A stretch of 64,000 nucleotides of DNA from the NCBI RefSeq assembly GCF_026625705.1, contig NZ_CP113059.1, positions 1,240,001-1,304,000 of the forward strand, given 5' to 3'. Under the pieces are notes generated by a model. It was given only the letters and a program-made list of their open reading frames with translations, had not been told where the DNA came from and searched no databases. The translations under genes and the position numbers were made by a program. This document shows positions 1 through 7,702 of the stretch, in pieces. Source of the stretch: Pedobacter sp. SL55 (lineage in GTDB: Bacteria; Bacteroidota; Bacteroidia; Sphingobacteriales; Sphingobacteriaceae). Position 1 is the first letter of the stretch; each line of letters opens with the position of its first letter.

Positions 1-2
1 TT

Positions 3-822
3 TCGCCAAAAAAGAATGGCTATTTGCAGGCCATTGGTACCGACGTAGCTGGAAGAAAGCAATACCGTTACCATCCAGATTGGGTAAATAGAAGGTCGGA
101 TCATAAATATTTCCGCTTATTAGAATTTGGAAAAGCACTGCCAAAGGCCAGAAAGCAGGTAGAAAAAGATTTAAGAAGAAGAAACCTAGATGAGCGTAAG
201 GTATTAGCCATTTGCGTTAAGGTATTGCAAGAAACCTTGATACGTATTGGCAGTGCCATTTACGAGAAAAGCTACAATAGCTATGGCTTAAGTGCTTTTA
301 AAAGACAAACATTTTAAACAGCAGGGAAATACTGCAACCTTATGCTTTGTAGGTAAAAAGGGCGTAAAACAAGAGGTAACCCTTACCGATAAGAGCTTGG
401 CCAAGCTAGTTAAAAAATGTAAGGATATTCCAGGGCAACATTTGTTTCAGTTTTACACCGACAGCAACAAACATAAAGGGGTAGAGTCTGGCATGATTAA
501 CCAATACATTAGAGAAATTACCGAAAACGACTTTACAGCGAAAGACTTTAGAACCTGGGGCGGAACGCTAGAAGCAATGCGTCAGTTGGCGGTGTGCACT
601 AACGAAAATCCAGAAATGTCGGCCAAAAAATTAGTGGTAGCAGCATTAGATTGTGTTGCCGCCAAATTAGGAAATACAAGAGCGGTGTGTAAAAGTGCTT
701 ACGTGTATCCGATCTTATTGGAATCATTTGAAACTGGCGATTTACAACCTTATCTCAAGAAGATTGCACTAGCAGAAAAAGATGAAAAGAAAGCGTTGAA
801 AAACGATGAGGCAGTATGCTAA
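3..822 (+). pseudogene. DNA topoisomerase IB, 5'-truncated by window edge and frameshifted
   Basis: Poxvirus/bacterial-type topoisomerase IB, which relaxes DNA through a 3'-phosphotyrosine intermediate. Reading from base 3 gives the family hallmark GYLQAIGTDVAGRKQYRYHP, followed by the core helices. That frame runs into a stop at 315-317, while the rest of the protein (KDKHFKQQGN, then FRTWGGT) continues in another frame to 822. Removing one base near 297, in the run cttttaaaag, restores a continuous sequence. The C-terminal AVCKSAYVYP carries the expected catalytic tyrosine (first Y), so the active site is present but split from the N-terminal half. The N-terminus lies outside the window. 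It could be a true pseudogene or a homopolymer sequencing error. Confidence 0.85.
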
Positions 823-873
823 TTAAGTTTCTAAAAGCTGTAAAACAGAAGAAAAAATAATTTTTCCAAAACG

Positions 874-982
874 GTCGTCATTTCGACCAGAGCATAGCAT
901 AATGGAGAAATCTTTGGATTTAATAGAAGGTCGTCTATTCATTTTCAAAGATTTCTCGACTACGCTCGACATACCGAGACAT
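874..982. repeat. Intergenic palindrome, family E (CATTTCGACC / GGAGAAATCTTTG)
   Basis: The left arm holds cgtcatttcgaccagagcat then ggagaaatctttg. The right arm holds the complement, caaagatttctcgactacgc then tcgacat. It fills the space between the convergent topoisomerase and DUF6249 genes. Repeats of this shape are common between Bacteroidota genes; the function is unknown. Confidence 0.6.
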
Positions 983-986
983 TTAA

Positions 987-1346
987 TTAAGGCTGTTTAT
1001 CAAGCCATTTTTTCTCAATTACATAAGAAGTAATCAAGCCCAAGCCGCCGAAGATAAAGATACTTCCAAAGTATACCGCTACCGCTTGGCCTTCTTCTGC
1101 ATTGGTCATGTTGGCGCTAAATATTCCTCGGGTGGTAAATAGCGCAACTAAAAGCCCTAATCCTAAACCTACCATCAGCAAACCAAATTTTAAACTAATA
1201 AATGGTCTTGGTGTTGCCTTTCTAAGCCCTGGGTCAATCCCCCGCTCAATCATGGCCATTTTTTCTTTATTTAAGAAGTATCTAATGCCAAATACTAATG
1301 CAAATGCGCCAACAAACATGGTGATGGCTACTAACTCTCCACTCAT
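987..1346 (-). CDS. Small membrane protein, DUF6249-like
   Basis: A 119-residue protein with three predicted membrane segments (about residues 4-24, 54-72 and 88-110). A conserved-looking cytoplasmic stretch, NKEKMAMIERGIDPGL, lies between the first two. This MxxxAMIERG pattern is typical of the DUF6249 family that often sits near Bacteroidota sigma or regulatory genes. No catalytic motif is visible, and the function is unknown. It is divergent from the Crp/Fnr gene at 1477, so the 130-base gap between them probably holds promoters for both. Confidence 0.7.
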   Translation of the reverse strand: MSGELVAITMFVGAFALVFGIRYFLNKEKMAMIERGIDPGLRKATPRPFISLKFGLLMVGLGLGLLVALFTTRGIFSANMTNAEEGQAVAVYFGSIFIFGGLGLITSYVIEKKWLDKQP

Positions 1347-1476
1347 AATTTTATATTTTTTCTTTTAAACATTATTAATTTACGAACCGTGTTCTGTGAA
1401 TTAGGACAACAGCAAAAAAAATTAGGTTACACTATTGGTAGAAAAAAATTAAATTGTACCATCAAACCACCACCAA

Positions 1477-2043
1477 TTGACGATTATATCCAATAAAATT
1501 GATGAAATTTTTCCGTTGCCAGCAATGGAGAAAGCTTTGTTTTTGTCTCGTTTTGAACGAATTGAAGTGCAAAAAGGTGCCATTGTAATTAATGCGGAGA
1601 AGATAGAACGATATGTTTATTTTATAGAAAAAGGAATTGCTAGAGCTTTTCGAGAAACCGATAAAGGCCAAACTACCATTTGGTTTGGCGAAGCTGGCGG
1701 CGTAATGCTCTCCTTTATGAGCTTCTTTAAAAATAAACCTGGCTACGAAAGTATAGAGGTTTTGGAAGATAGCATACTTTACAGAATTTCTAGCAATCAC
1801 TTGCAAGAGCTGTATAGCCTACACTTACCTATGGCCAATTGGGGGCGTAAGTTTGCCGAACAAGAATTACTGCTTACCGAACAGCGCTTTATGGATTTGC
1901 AGTTTAAAACCGCCACAGCGCGTTACCAAGATTTGATGAAGCATTCGCCAACTATTCTACAGCGTGTTCAGTTAGGACACATCGCTTCTTATTTAGGCAT
2001 TACGCAGGTTTCGCTGAGCAGAATTAGAGCTGCTGCGAAGTGA
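1477..2043 (+). CDS. Crp/Fnr-family transcriptional regulator
   Basis: A 188-residue protein with a cyclic-nucleotide-binding beta-roll in residues 20-120 (IEKGIARAFRETDKGQTTIWFGEAG) and a C-terminal helix-turn-helix (QLGHIASYLGITQVSLSRIR, about residues 163-183). The recognition helix is of the Bacteroidota Crp/Fnr type that regulates stress or respiration genes. No cysteine cluster for an Fnr-type iron-sulfur centre is seen. The start is TTG; the first ATG in frame (1525) would remove part of the N-terminal strand. It may control the SugE-type exporter next to it, but that is only positional inference. Confidence 0.85.
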   Translation: MTIISNKIDEIFPLPAMEKALFLSRFERIEVQKGAIVINAEKIERYVYFIEKGIARAFRETDKGQTTIWFGEAGGVMLSFMSFFKNKPGYESIEVLEDSILYRISSNHLQELYSLHLPMANWGRKFAEQELLLTEQRFMDLQFKTATARYQDLMKHSPTILQRVQLGHIASYLGITQVSLSRIRAAAK

Positions 2044-2055
2044 TGACTTAACTTT

Positions 2056-2165
2056 TAGCCACAGATGCACAGATGTAAAATCGATTACTAGCGTCTAAAA
2101 TTATCAACTCTTATTGGCGCAGTTGAATTTTAAATATTAGAAGGATGGCTGTGCATCTGTGGCTA
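2056..2165. repeat. Intergenic palindrome, family A (GCCACAGATGCACAGAT)
   Basis: The left arm tagccacagatgcacagat (2056-2074) is matched by the inverted arm ggctgtgcatctgtggcta (2147-2165), with about 70 bases between. A second member lies at 37001-37082. It sits between two same-strand genes, so it is not simply a shared terminator. Confidence 0.7.
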
Positions 2166-2235
2166 ACCTATTTTTTATCATTTGTTAAATAAAATGATAG
2201 CCCAACCACCGATTTTTGCAGCAAAATAAAATACA

Positions 2236-2562
2236 ATGAATTGGATCATATTAATTATCGCCGGACTTTTTGAAGTGGCATTTGCTTCTTGTTTAGGTAA
2301 AGTAAAAGAAACGAGTGGTACCGAAGCCGCATGGTGGTTTGTAGGCTTTTTAGTATCTTTAACCATTAGTATGTTGTTGCTTATTAAAGCTACGCATACT
2401 TTACCCATTGGCACAGCCTATGCCGTTTGGACCGGTATAGGCGCTGTTGGCACGGTATTAATGGGTATTCTAGTTTTCAAAGATCCAGCAAGTTTCTGGA
2501 GGTTGTTCTTCATCGTTACACTTATCGGTTCTATCATCGGTTTAAAAGCCGTATCGCATTAA
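2236..2562 (+). CDS. sugE: SMR-family efflux protein, SugE/Gdx-like
   Basis: A 108-residue protein with four membrane helices, typical of the small multidrug resistance family, which acts as antiparallel dimers in the inner membrane and exchanges cations for protons. The essential glutamate is at residue 13 (AGLFEVAFA). The motif GKVKETSG after helix 1 and the WTGIGAVGT stretch in helix 3 resemble the SugE/Gdx branch, whose known members export guanidinium, rather than the EmrE branch. No guanidine riboswitch could be recognised upstream. The substrate assignment is therefore by family only. Confidence 0.82.
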   Translation: MNWIILIIAGLFEVAFASCLGKVKETSGTEAAWWFVGFLVSLTISMLLLIKATHTLPIGTAYAVWTGIGAVGTVLMGILVFKDPASFWRLFFIVTLIGSIIGLKAVSH

Positions 2563-2565
2563 GTT

Positions 2566-2658
2566 GGGTTAACTGTTTAAATCGTTTGAATTGGTTAATT
2601 TAATAGGGTTATGGTCGTTTATTTCAGTTAACCTATTAACCAAATCAACAGTTAAACC
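2566..2658. repeat. Intergenic palindrome, family D (GGTTAACTGTTTAA)
   Basis: The left arm gggttaactgtttaaat...ggttaat is matched by the inverted ctattaaccaaatcaacagttaaacc. A related single arm occurs at about 35480-35520 (ggttaactgttgaagttggt). It lies between the SugE gene and the sigma factor gene. Confidence 0.55.
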
Positions 2659-2714
2659 AAAAAATCGTAATTTGCTGTAACCTGATGTAAAAACCGAGCG
2701 TCATAGCCGTAAGT

Positions 2715-3296
2715 ATGCAGCAAACAGAAACAGATTTAGACCTCATTAACTCCATTTTAGCCGGAAATACGGGCCATTATGCGTTGTTGGTTAAGCGTCA
2801 TCAAAGGTTTGTTTTTACATTGGCGCTGCGTTTTGCAAAAAATAGAGAAGATGCAGAGGAGATAGCGCAGGATTGTTTCATCAAAGCATATAAAGCCTTG
2901 GGAACCTTTAAGCAAACTTCGAAGTTTTCTACATGGCTGTACACCATTACCTATACTACCGCAATGACCTATTTGAGGAAGAAAAAACTGGATTCTACAT
3001 CAATTGATAATGATGAACAGGTTTTGCAAGTAGCAAATACAGACAGCTCGTTTGATGCAAATACAATTGAAAAAAAATCGACCTATAAATATTTGAATGA
3101 AGCAATTGCAATGCTTTTGCCAGACGATGCAGCAATTATTACGCTTTTTTACAAAGGCGAGCAAAGTTTAGAGGAAATTGGACAGGCTCTAGTGATGGAA
3201 CCTAATACGGTAAAAGTAAAATTGCACAGGGCAAGACATCGGTTAAAAGAAAAATTGCAACTTTTGTTAAAAGAAGAAGTAAAGGAGTTGATATGA
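2715..3296 (+). CDS. ECF RNA polymerase sigma-70 factor
   Basis: A 193-residue ECF sigma factor. Sigma region 2 is at about residues 22-92 (ALRFAKNREDAEEIAQDCF, with FSTWLYTI following). Region 4 is at 130-185 (SLEEIGQALVMEPNTVKVKL, then HRARHRLKEKL), a helix-turn-helix for the -35 element. A linker of about 35 residues between the two regions lacks similarity, as usual. The stop overlaps the start of the next gene by four bases (ATGA), indicating translational coupling to its probable anti-sigma factor. Confidence 0.93.
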   Translation: MQQTETDLDLINSILAGNTGHYALLVKRHQRFVFTLALRFAKNREDAEEIAQDCFIKAYKALGTFKQTSKFSTWLYTITYTTAMTYLRKKKLDSTSIDNDEQVLQVANTDSSFDANTIEKKSTYKYLNEAIAMLLPDDAAIITLFYKGEQSLEEIGQALVMEPNTVKVKLHRARHRLKEKLQLLLKEEVKELI

Positions 3297-3787
3297 CACC
3301 ACAAGAAGAACAACTTTGGAACTATATTGATGGTTTCTGCAATGTTGCAGGAAAGGTTGAGATAGAAAAAAAACTAGCAACAGACCAAGCATTTAAACAG
3401 CTTTATTTGGAGTTGTTGGCAGTAAATGAACATTTGGGGGCGCATTTGGAGATAGACGAGCCATCTATGTCTTTTACTAGAAACGTGATGGAGCAGGTGC
3501 AGCAAGAGATAGCTCCCATTAAACTTAAAACCAAGGTAGATACTCGCATCATTTACGCCATCGGCGGATTTTTCTCTATTACCTTACTAGGCTTGTTAGG
3601 TTATGCTTTTGCAACGGCAAATTTTAAAATGAAAATGCCCTCGCTTAATTTGGATGCCGATGTGAGCGCTTTGCTTAATCCTACAGTACTCATGGTGGTG
3701 CTGTTCATCAATGCGGCGCTGCTGCTCGTTTATTTGGATAGTTTGCTTAGAAAAGGAACAAAAAAGACACAAAAAAACGGAGAATGA
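3293..3787 (+). CDS. Probable anti-sigma factor, two-helix membrane protein
   Basis: A 164-residue protein translated from the ATGA overlap with the sigma gene. The N-terminal 85 residues are soluble and helical (EEQLWNYIDGFCNVAGKVE, a pattern seen in the sigma-binding part of zinc-finger-like anti-sigma factors but without the HxxxCxxC motif). Two membrane segments follow, at about 88-110 and 131-150. The overlap and topology suggest it holds the ECF sigma at the inner membrane. That role is inferred from position; the family is not one I can name with certainty. The 3' end lies inside a terminator hairpin. Confidence 0.75.
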   Translation: MTPQEEQLWNYIDGFCNVAGKVEIEKKLATDQAFKQLYLELLAVNEHLGAHLEIDEPSMSFTRNVMEQVQQEIAPIKLKTKVDTRIIYAIGGFFSITLLGLLGYAFATANFKMKMPSLNLDADVSALLNPTVLMVVLFINAALLLVYLDSLLRKGTKKTQKNGE

Positions 3788-3803
3788 TTTGTCCTCCGTT
3801 TTG
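3772..3803 (+). terminator. Terminator of the sigma/anti-sigma operon
   Basis: Stem aaaacggag / ctccgtttt with a short loop, overlapping the last codons of the anti-sigma gene and followed by T-rich sequence. It can also serve the convergent DUF2911 gene. Confidence 0.75.
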
Positions 3804-3820
3804 TATAATAGCATTGTTGC

Positions 3821-4390
3821 TTATTTCTTAAACCCTATGGGTAAAAATACCTGTGTGTTATCCCAAGCCATCACTAAGTTAGCTCCCTCGGGGGCATCGA
3901 TAAAAGTAATAGAAAATGCCTCTATTGTTTTCTCAATCTTGTTAACTACTACCTCGGTTCTTAGCAAATCTTGCTTTTCGTCATACGTAAAGGCTCCCCA
4001 TTTGTCATTTTGCTTGTTGATAATGATAGTCCATTTATCCTTACTAGGAATAGCAAAAACACTATATCTACCAGCCTTTATCTTTTTACCTGCAATGGTT
4101 ACGGGTTTAAAGAACTGAATCTCTGTGTTTTCGTTAGCGCCTAAACGCCACACTTTGTCAAATTGCTCTAATACGCCAAAAACTTCTCTTCCCTTTTTTT
4201 GCGGACGAGAATACAAAACCCGCATTACAGGTTCTACTGGAGTTTTAGACTTCGTAGTATTTAACGGATAGTAAACCACATCCAATGGACTGGCATCTAC
4301 CTTTGGAAACGTAACGCCAGTAGTAACGTTTTGCGCATTTACAGCTAATGCTCCTACTAAAAGGAACATGATTAAGCTTATTTTCTTCAT
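3821..4390 (-). CDS. DUF2911 secreted protein
   Basis: A protein of about 189 residues starting at MKKISLIMFLLVGALAVNAQ, a clear signal peptide. The domain that follows (FDKVWRLGANENTEIQFFKP, then AGRYSVFAIPSKDKWTIIIN, then the tail LVMAWDNTQVFLPIGF) has the character of DUF2911, a periplasmic or outer-membrane protein family common in Bacteroidota with unknown function. The reading frame is open upstream to 4675 without a stop, joining it to a small membrane protein. The signal peptide argues for an independent start at 4390. Confidence 0.82.
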   Translation of the reverse strand: MKKISLIMFLLVGALAVNAQNVTTGVTFPKVDASPLDVVYYPLNTTKSKTPVEPVMRVLYSRPQKKGREVFGVLEQFDKVWRLGANENTEIQFFKPVTIAGKKIKAGRYSVFAIPSKDKWTIIINKQNDKWGAFTYDEKQDLLRTEVVVNKIEKTIEAFSITFIDAPEGANLVMAWDNTQVFLPIGFKK

Positions 4391-4636
4391 CAAAATATAA
4401 TATTGGTTGTGTATCTTGATTTTACAGCTTTGCAGAAGTAGACGTAAAGAAAGCTTATGCTCTCTTCCTTTTACAATCTTATTTAAGAAAACTCCACCGA
4501 AAATTAAGCCGATGATAGCTGCAAGGAAAAGATAACCAATGTGTAAAGTAACGGCAGAAAAAGCAAGTACAAATGCCACCATACCAATTACATACCAAAC
4601 CCAATCAAAATTGTTTTTATTTTCTGAATTGCTCAT
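4391..4636 (-). CDS. Small two-helix membrane protein lacking its own stop codon
   Basis: It begins MSNSENKNNFDWVWYVIGMV and has two hydrophobic helices (about residues 12-30 and 35-52) ending in FLNKIVKGREH. It then continues in frame, with no stop, into the DUF2911 gene through residues that look like untranslated leader (KIKIHNQYYIL). A TAACTTTG box on this strand (4661-4654) lies just upstream of 4636 and downstream of the alternative start at 4675, which supports 4636. Either a small indel removed the natural stop near 4450, or a real fusion protein is made. Function unknown. Confidence 0.55.
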
Positions 4637-4653
4637 GTTTAAAACTTTTGCAG

Positions 4654-4661
4654 CAAAGTTA
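4654..4661 (-). promoter_or_regulatory. -7 promoter box TAACTTTG
   Basis: Match to the Bacteroidota TAnnTTTG -7 element, 18 bases before the ATG at 4636. It excludes the longer start at 4675. The -33 box is weak. Confidence 0.5.
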
Positions 4662-4835
4662 GTTATTTCAATCAAAAACTAAACATTTTTAATGTGAGAA
4701 TTAGCTAATGTAGCTATTTATGAATGTAATGATTAGCTGATGTGATAATGAGATAATGAATGAATGAGGTAATTAGCTAATGTGATAATGCCATTCCTCA
4801 GCTAATGATTATATCATCACATTTATCAATTTACA

Positions 4836-7340
4836 TCAATTCCCTAATAATTGATTAACCGTTACTGCCTTGTAATTGTTTTGTTTAAGGTATCTCAATA
4901 ATTCGGGTAATTTATCATAAAACTTGTCCTTTCTGCGTGGGTCTGTTCCTACATGCAGCAACAATATAAAACCATTTAAGCCTTGTTGTTTTTCCAGCTC
5001 AACGATAGATTGGTAAATTTCATCGCTCGTTCTGTAAGATTTTCCCATTTCTGGGTAGGTATAGTCTGCGTTTGAGCGGGTACCTGGCGTAAAATTGATG
5101 AGCTTTAAGCCTAAATCTTCCGTCCAATTGGCAATGGCTTGGTTGTACCATTCGTAAGGCGGCAGAAAGTAATTCGCAGCTTTTTTAGTGATACCGAATT
5201 TTTGCATGGCTTTGTAGTTTGCCGAAAGATCATCATCAAATTGTTTTTTAGAAACCAAAAGCGAATCGCGTTTCTTCCAATCGGCGTACAATAAATGCTG
5301 ATCTGAATGAGCTCCCAGATAATGTCCTTTTGCTTTTGCACTCTTAATAAAAGATGAAAAAGATGAGTTTCTGTAAAAGTTGCCTGTTAAAAAGAACGAG
5401 GCTTTTACTTTTTCTTTATCCAAAGCAGCGATTATTTTTTGGCTACCATCCGCATATTCATCGCCAGTAAACACAATAGCTAATTGTTTTTCTTTTACAT
5501 CGCCTCTAATAATAGCGCCTTGTTCTTTTTTGTAACTCGATAAATCCTTTGCCGTTTTGCTATCATAAGCCGCTAACAAATAAACTAACGAAGCCGTCCC
5601 GTCCATGGTGGGCTCATTGGTGCTGTAATCGCCATAATCGTCGTGGTAAACTGCCAAATCACTTTGAAAATCGGCATAGTCATCAGGTTTCGTCAGCTGT
5701 ATGCCTATCAAACCTTTGTAAATGCTCGTGTAAACTGGGCCATCTACCAAACCGCCATCAATTGGATATTTGCCCAAATGCGTAAAAGCAGAATGAGGAT
5801 CGGTTGGTGTATCGCCCCAACTTGGCAAACCGTAAACCATGCTCGTTCCCCACGGATTGCAACCAAAAATCCAGTCGAAATTTGCTTGCTCCAGTTCAGA
5901 AAAAGTGCCATCGCCGCTTAATTGTTGATACCACATACATTGCATGGCAAAAGCAACGGTTAAATTGTTGCTGCACCAAATAAACGGTACGCCTCGGTAA
6001 AAAGCATTGTTTTTTGCTCTGTTCCACACGTGTGCGATACCTTGCTTGTAGTAATCTATCAATTCTCTTTTTCTATCTCCAGAAGATTGCTTTGCTAATT
6101 CGTAATGCCCTAAGTTGATAAATGGATACCATTGATAATGTTTGGCCGTATCGGCAATAAGCCAAGGGGTAACTTGTTCCTGCATGGCATAGTAATAAGC
6201 AGAGTCTAACGACTTTGCACCGTAGCCAATAATTTTTCCGGTCTTTGCGAGTGCTAACTCCATATCATCAACCCAATTATCTTCTGCATAAATATAAGGC
6301 GACTTTACCGAAACAGTTTGGGTAACGCCTTTTTTCTTGATGGCATATTGGTAGGCGGTGTTTGCTTTTGTTGCCAAATCAATAGCGTAGGGTTCATCTT
6401 TATAAAGTTCACTGCCCAAAGCAAAAGCACTAGCAAATTTAGCAGCTGTAGAGCTGGTGCCTTTGGTATCGTTCATAAATTTGCCTCGTTGTTGTGGTTT
6501 TCCATCAATAAAGTATAAAGGCCGTTCAAAACCTTTTCCGTACTGGCTGTCCTCTTTCGGAATGCGCATCGTGATATGGTCTCGATCATCCGCCAGTTGA
6601 TTAAACATAATGTTAGGCTGCGGGTGCATTTTCATCAGCCAATCTAAACCCCATTTGGCTTCATCCAAAACATCGGCGACGCCATTTTTACCATTCAAAC
6701 CTGTGGCTAGTTTGGTGTCTGTAAACGCTTTTGGAAAATCACGATAGGCCATTAGCAAATGGTAAGTGGCATTGGCGGTAGTGGTGCTGTATTGCAAGTA
6801 ATCGCTGGCATCGTGCCAACCACCAACGGCATCAAAATGGGTGCTGTCTTTTAGGCCACCTTCTTTGCCATAAACCACAAAACCATCGTGGGTGTGGCAG
6901 CTATCTTTTAAAAACGGATTGTAACCACAACGTTGTTGGCGCATATAACGCAGGGCGAAATCGGCCGTGTTTTGATAAACATTTTCGTTGATGATGATTT
7001 CTGGAGATGTGGCGCCGTCTGCTTTGAGGTAATAATTGCCAGGTATTTTAAACTCAGAAAAATTTAACCTAGCCGATGTTTTGAATGGCCCATAAGCACC
7101 AAATACTTGGATTTTATTCGATGAATAAACCGTTTTTCCAGTTTTTTTATCTACCAATTCAAAGTTTTTAGGAACATTGTTGCCTTTGCTTGCCCACACG
7201 GCTACTTTTATTGCTTTAGGCTGGTAACCTAATAGATTAATTCTTATCCAGCTTTGCTCATTTTTAGGTTTAAAGGCCAAAAAAAGCAGAGATATTGCAC
7301 AAATAACTAAAAAGCATATAAAAAGAGGTGTTTTTCTCAT
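4836..7340 (-). CDS. GH9 cellulase-like enzyme fused to a polysaccharide deacetylase domain
   Basis: An 834-residue exported protein with an N-terminal hydrophobic segment (residues 5-23). An Ig-like CelD_N module spans 30-120 (INLLGYQPKAIKVAVW). A glycoside hydrolase family 9 catalytic domain spans about 125-595, with DASD at 177-180 holding the usual catalytic aspartate and NEP at 575-577 holding the general acid glutamate. A NodB-type polysaccharide deacetylase domain spans about 615-830, with TGDE at 625-628, HSDQH at 678-682 for metal binding, LPPYEWY near 730 and LLHVG near 800. The first deacetylase motif is TGDE rather than TFDD. The enzyme probably acts on a beta-1,4-linked, possibly N-acetylated, glycan. 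It stands alone, with a terminator on its upstream side. Confidence 0.9.
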   Translation of the reverse strand: MRKTPLFICFLVICAISLLFLAFKPKNEQSWIRINLLGYQPKAIKVAVWASKGNNVPKNFELVDKKTGKTVYSSNKIQVFGAYGPFKTSARLNFSEFKIPGNYYLKADGATSPEIIINENVYQNTADFALRYMRQQRCGYNPFLKDSCHTHDGFVVYGKEGGLKDSTHFDAVGGWHDASDYLQYSTTTANATYHLLMAYRDFPKAFTDTKLATGLNGKNGVADVLDEAKWGLDWLMKMHPQPNIMFNQLADDRDHITMRIPKEDSQYGKGFERPLYFIDGKPQQRGKFMNDTKGTSSTAAKFASAFALGSELYKDEPYAIDLATKANTAYQYAIKKKGVTQTVSVKSPYIYAEDNWVDDMELALAKTGKIIGYGAKSLDSAYYYAMQEQVTPWLIADTAKHYQWYPFINLGHYELAKQSSGDRKRELIDYYKQGIAHVWNRAKNNAFYRGVPFIWCSNNLTVAFAMQCMWYQQLSGDGTFSELEQANFDWIFGCNPWGTSMVYGLPSWGDTPTDPHSAFTHLGKYPIDGGLVDGPVYTSIYKGLIGIQLTKPDDYADFQSDLAVYHDDYGDYSTNEPTMDGTASLVYLLAAYDSKTAKDLSSYKKEQGAIIRGDVKEKQLAIVFTGDEYADGSQKIIAALDKEKVKASFFLTGNFYRNSSFSSFIKSAKAKGHYLGAHSDQHLLYADWKKRDSLLVSKKQFDDDLSANYKAMQKFGITKKAANYFLPPYEWYNQAIANWTEDLGLKLINFTPGTRSNADYTYPEMGKSYRTSDEIYQSIVELEKQQGLNGFILLLHVGTDPRRKDKFYDKLPELLRYLKQNNYKAVTVNQLLGN

Positions 7341-7702
7341 GATGAGCGAAGGGTTTTGGTTGCCTTAAAAATAGAGAAATTTAACTGTTATGGAAACAAA
7401 TCGAAAGCCGCACGATGATAAGTTCTTATTTTTAATGAGGTTTTGAAATTGCTAGAAAAAATAAAACGTTCCGATTTTTACATCGGAACGTTTTTCCCAA
7501 AAAATTAACAATTTTTTACAACGCCACAATGGGCTTTGTAATGCTTTTAAAAGATTTTTACGTTTAACCTTTAATAGGTACAAGGTAGCAATTATTTATT
7601 AAAAATTCAAAATATATGTTCGTGTTTGCTAAAGTCTACCAAAATACTCGTTAAAAATCCATTTTTATTTTTGTAACAAAAAAATATAGCTTATTTTTCG
7701 GG
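7341..7702. other. Gene-free spacer between the GH9 and ppc genes
   Basis: A 362-base spacer between two divergently transcribed genes. The only structured element seen is the hairpin at 7463-7495. The remainder is AT-rich and presumably holds both promoters; a TATTTTTG box sits about 28 bases upstream of the ppc start. Confidence 0.5.
7463..7495. terminator. Strong hairpin with flanking A and T runs
   Basis: Stem aaaacgttccgat / atcggaacgttttt with loop ttttac. It looks like a bidirectional terminator, yet it lies between divergent genes. It may mark the end of an antisense or lost transcript. Confidence 0.55.

Noticed and set aside
2166..2235. Possible guanidine riboswitch before sugE
   Set aside because: The leader is only about 70 bases after the palindrome and I could not find the conserved riboswitch motifs.
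2178..2414. Minus-strand ORF across the sugE gene
   Set aside because: Shadow of the sugE coding sequence on the opposite strand; the plus-strand SMR protein has the conserved glutamate and helices.
4693..4815. AGCTAATGTGATAATG repeats as a CRISPR array
   Set aside because: The units are short, irregular and partly inverted, with no constant spacers and no cas genes in the window.
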